64,000 nt of DNA. It comes from Cornus controversa. Its lineage: Eukaryota; Streptophyta; Magnoliopsida; Cornales; Cornaceae. Where the stretch lies: NCBI GenBank assembly GCA_026545225.1, contig CM048853.1, positions 21,271,755 to 21,335,754 of the forward strand. Direction: 5' to 3'. The position numbers were made by a program, and so were the translations under genes. Positions 63,701-64,000 of this stretch are shown piece after piece. Position 1 is the first letter of the stretch. Every line of letters begins with the position of its first letter. The notes below the pieces were generated by a model that saw only the letters and a program-made list of their open reading frames with translations, did not search any database and had not been told where the DNA came from.

Positions 63701-63864
63701 AAGGGAAGCCTCACATTGCTGAAAGTTAAAAGGATTTAGTGAATAAAAATTACAATAAGAAGAGCTGGAGTGCAGAGTCGAATTTTAGGATGTAGGGTTT
63801 AAAAGTAAAGAGAAGAGATAAGGAACAAGAGAAACCTACGAGCTTTAAGAGTGACAACAATAGG

Positions 63865-64000
63865 CTAAAAAGCACGGACACTTCTACGAAGGTGTCGTGT
63901 CCATATCGAACACCAACACTTCATGGACACTCCTGAACACGTGTATAACACTTAAGGTCGTGTCCATAATTTAAAAGTAATTTTTATTATTCCGGACACT
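63865..64000. mobile_element. GGACAC-rich element related to 46394-46934, cut by window end
   Basis: It starts CTAAAAAGCACGGACAC, matching the CTATGAAGCACGGATAC end of the element in the L1. It then carries repeated GTGTCC/GGACAC words in place of GTATCC/GGATAC. The second terminus is outside the window. Confidence 0.7.

Noticed and set aside
1-64000. CRISPR arrays, bacterial operons, riboswitches or Shine-Dalgarno sites
   Set aside because: Spliced genes, plant retrotransposons and MITEs show this is plant nuclear DNA; the regular repeats present are microsatellites or transposon-internal.

Overview
The window is AT-rich, intron-containing, repeat-dense nuclear DNA of a flowering plant, most likely a eudicot. 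I see one well-supported host gene: the 3' two-thirds of a MED15 (Mediator tail subunit 15, MED15A-like) gene on the minus strand. Seven exons run from 56982 down to a stop codon at 37327. Every junction obeys GT-AG and the phases close without a frameshift. The N-terminal part with the KIX domain is not in the window and should lie beyond position 64000. Three of the six introns are large (about 5.5, 4.1 and 7.2 kb) because they are filled with transposable elements.

Region 1-10.7 kb: GATC-rich non-coding sequence, a Stowaway MITE, an LTR-like fragment, a tRNA-derived SINE, a decayed papain-type protease pseudogene next to an IST1-like fragment, a complete 2.65 kb solo LTR with a 5-bp target duplication, and a 667-bp foldback element with a perfect 9-bp target duplication.

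Region 10.7-20.5 kb: a dispersed duplication of about 2.3 kb. Both copies hold the same decayed minus-strand gene with a signal-peptide-like first exon and an LRR-like segment. The downstream copy was later hit by a 0.68 kb LTR. Between the copies lies AT-rich non-coding DNA.

Region 20.5-36.3 kb: divergent Ty3/gypsy-type LTR pieces, a hairpin element, a Helitron-like element of about 4.5 kb with a tandem array, an RPA1-like exon pair and a 3' hairpin plus CTAG end, a triplicated AT-rich segment split by a 2 kb insertion, a cluster of palindromic TTACGATGCATCGTAA motifs, and two Mutator-like foldback elements.

Region 36.3-57 kb: the MED15 gene. Its introns contain an RTE-type LINE interrupted by a hAT element, a retroposed fragment of 18S rRNA, an LTR-like promoter region, a TRIM, an L1-type LINE interrupted by a GATACGG-rich inverted-repeat element, Tourist and hAT MITEs, and an unexplained promoter/first-exon-like module at about 53.0-53.9 kb.

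Region 57-64 kb: remnants of a Ty3/gypsy element flank a nearly complete but broken Ty1/copia (Tork/Tnt1-like) element on the minus strand. The window ends inside a second inverted-repeat element related to the one in the L1.

Except for MED15, nothing here looks like an intact protein-coding gene. Lineage names for repeats come from motif recognition and end structure, not from database searches.
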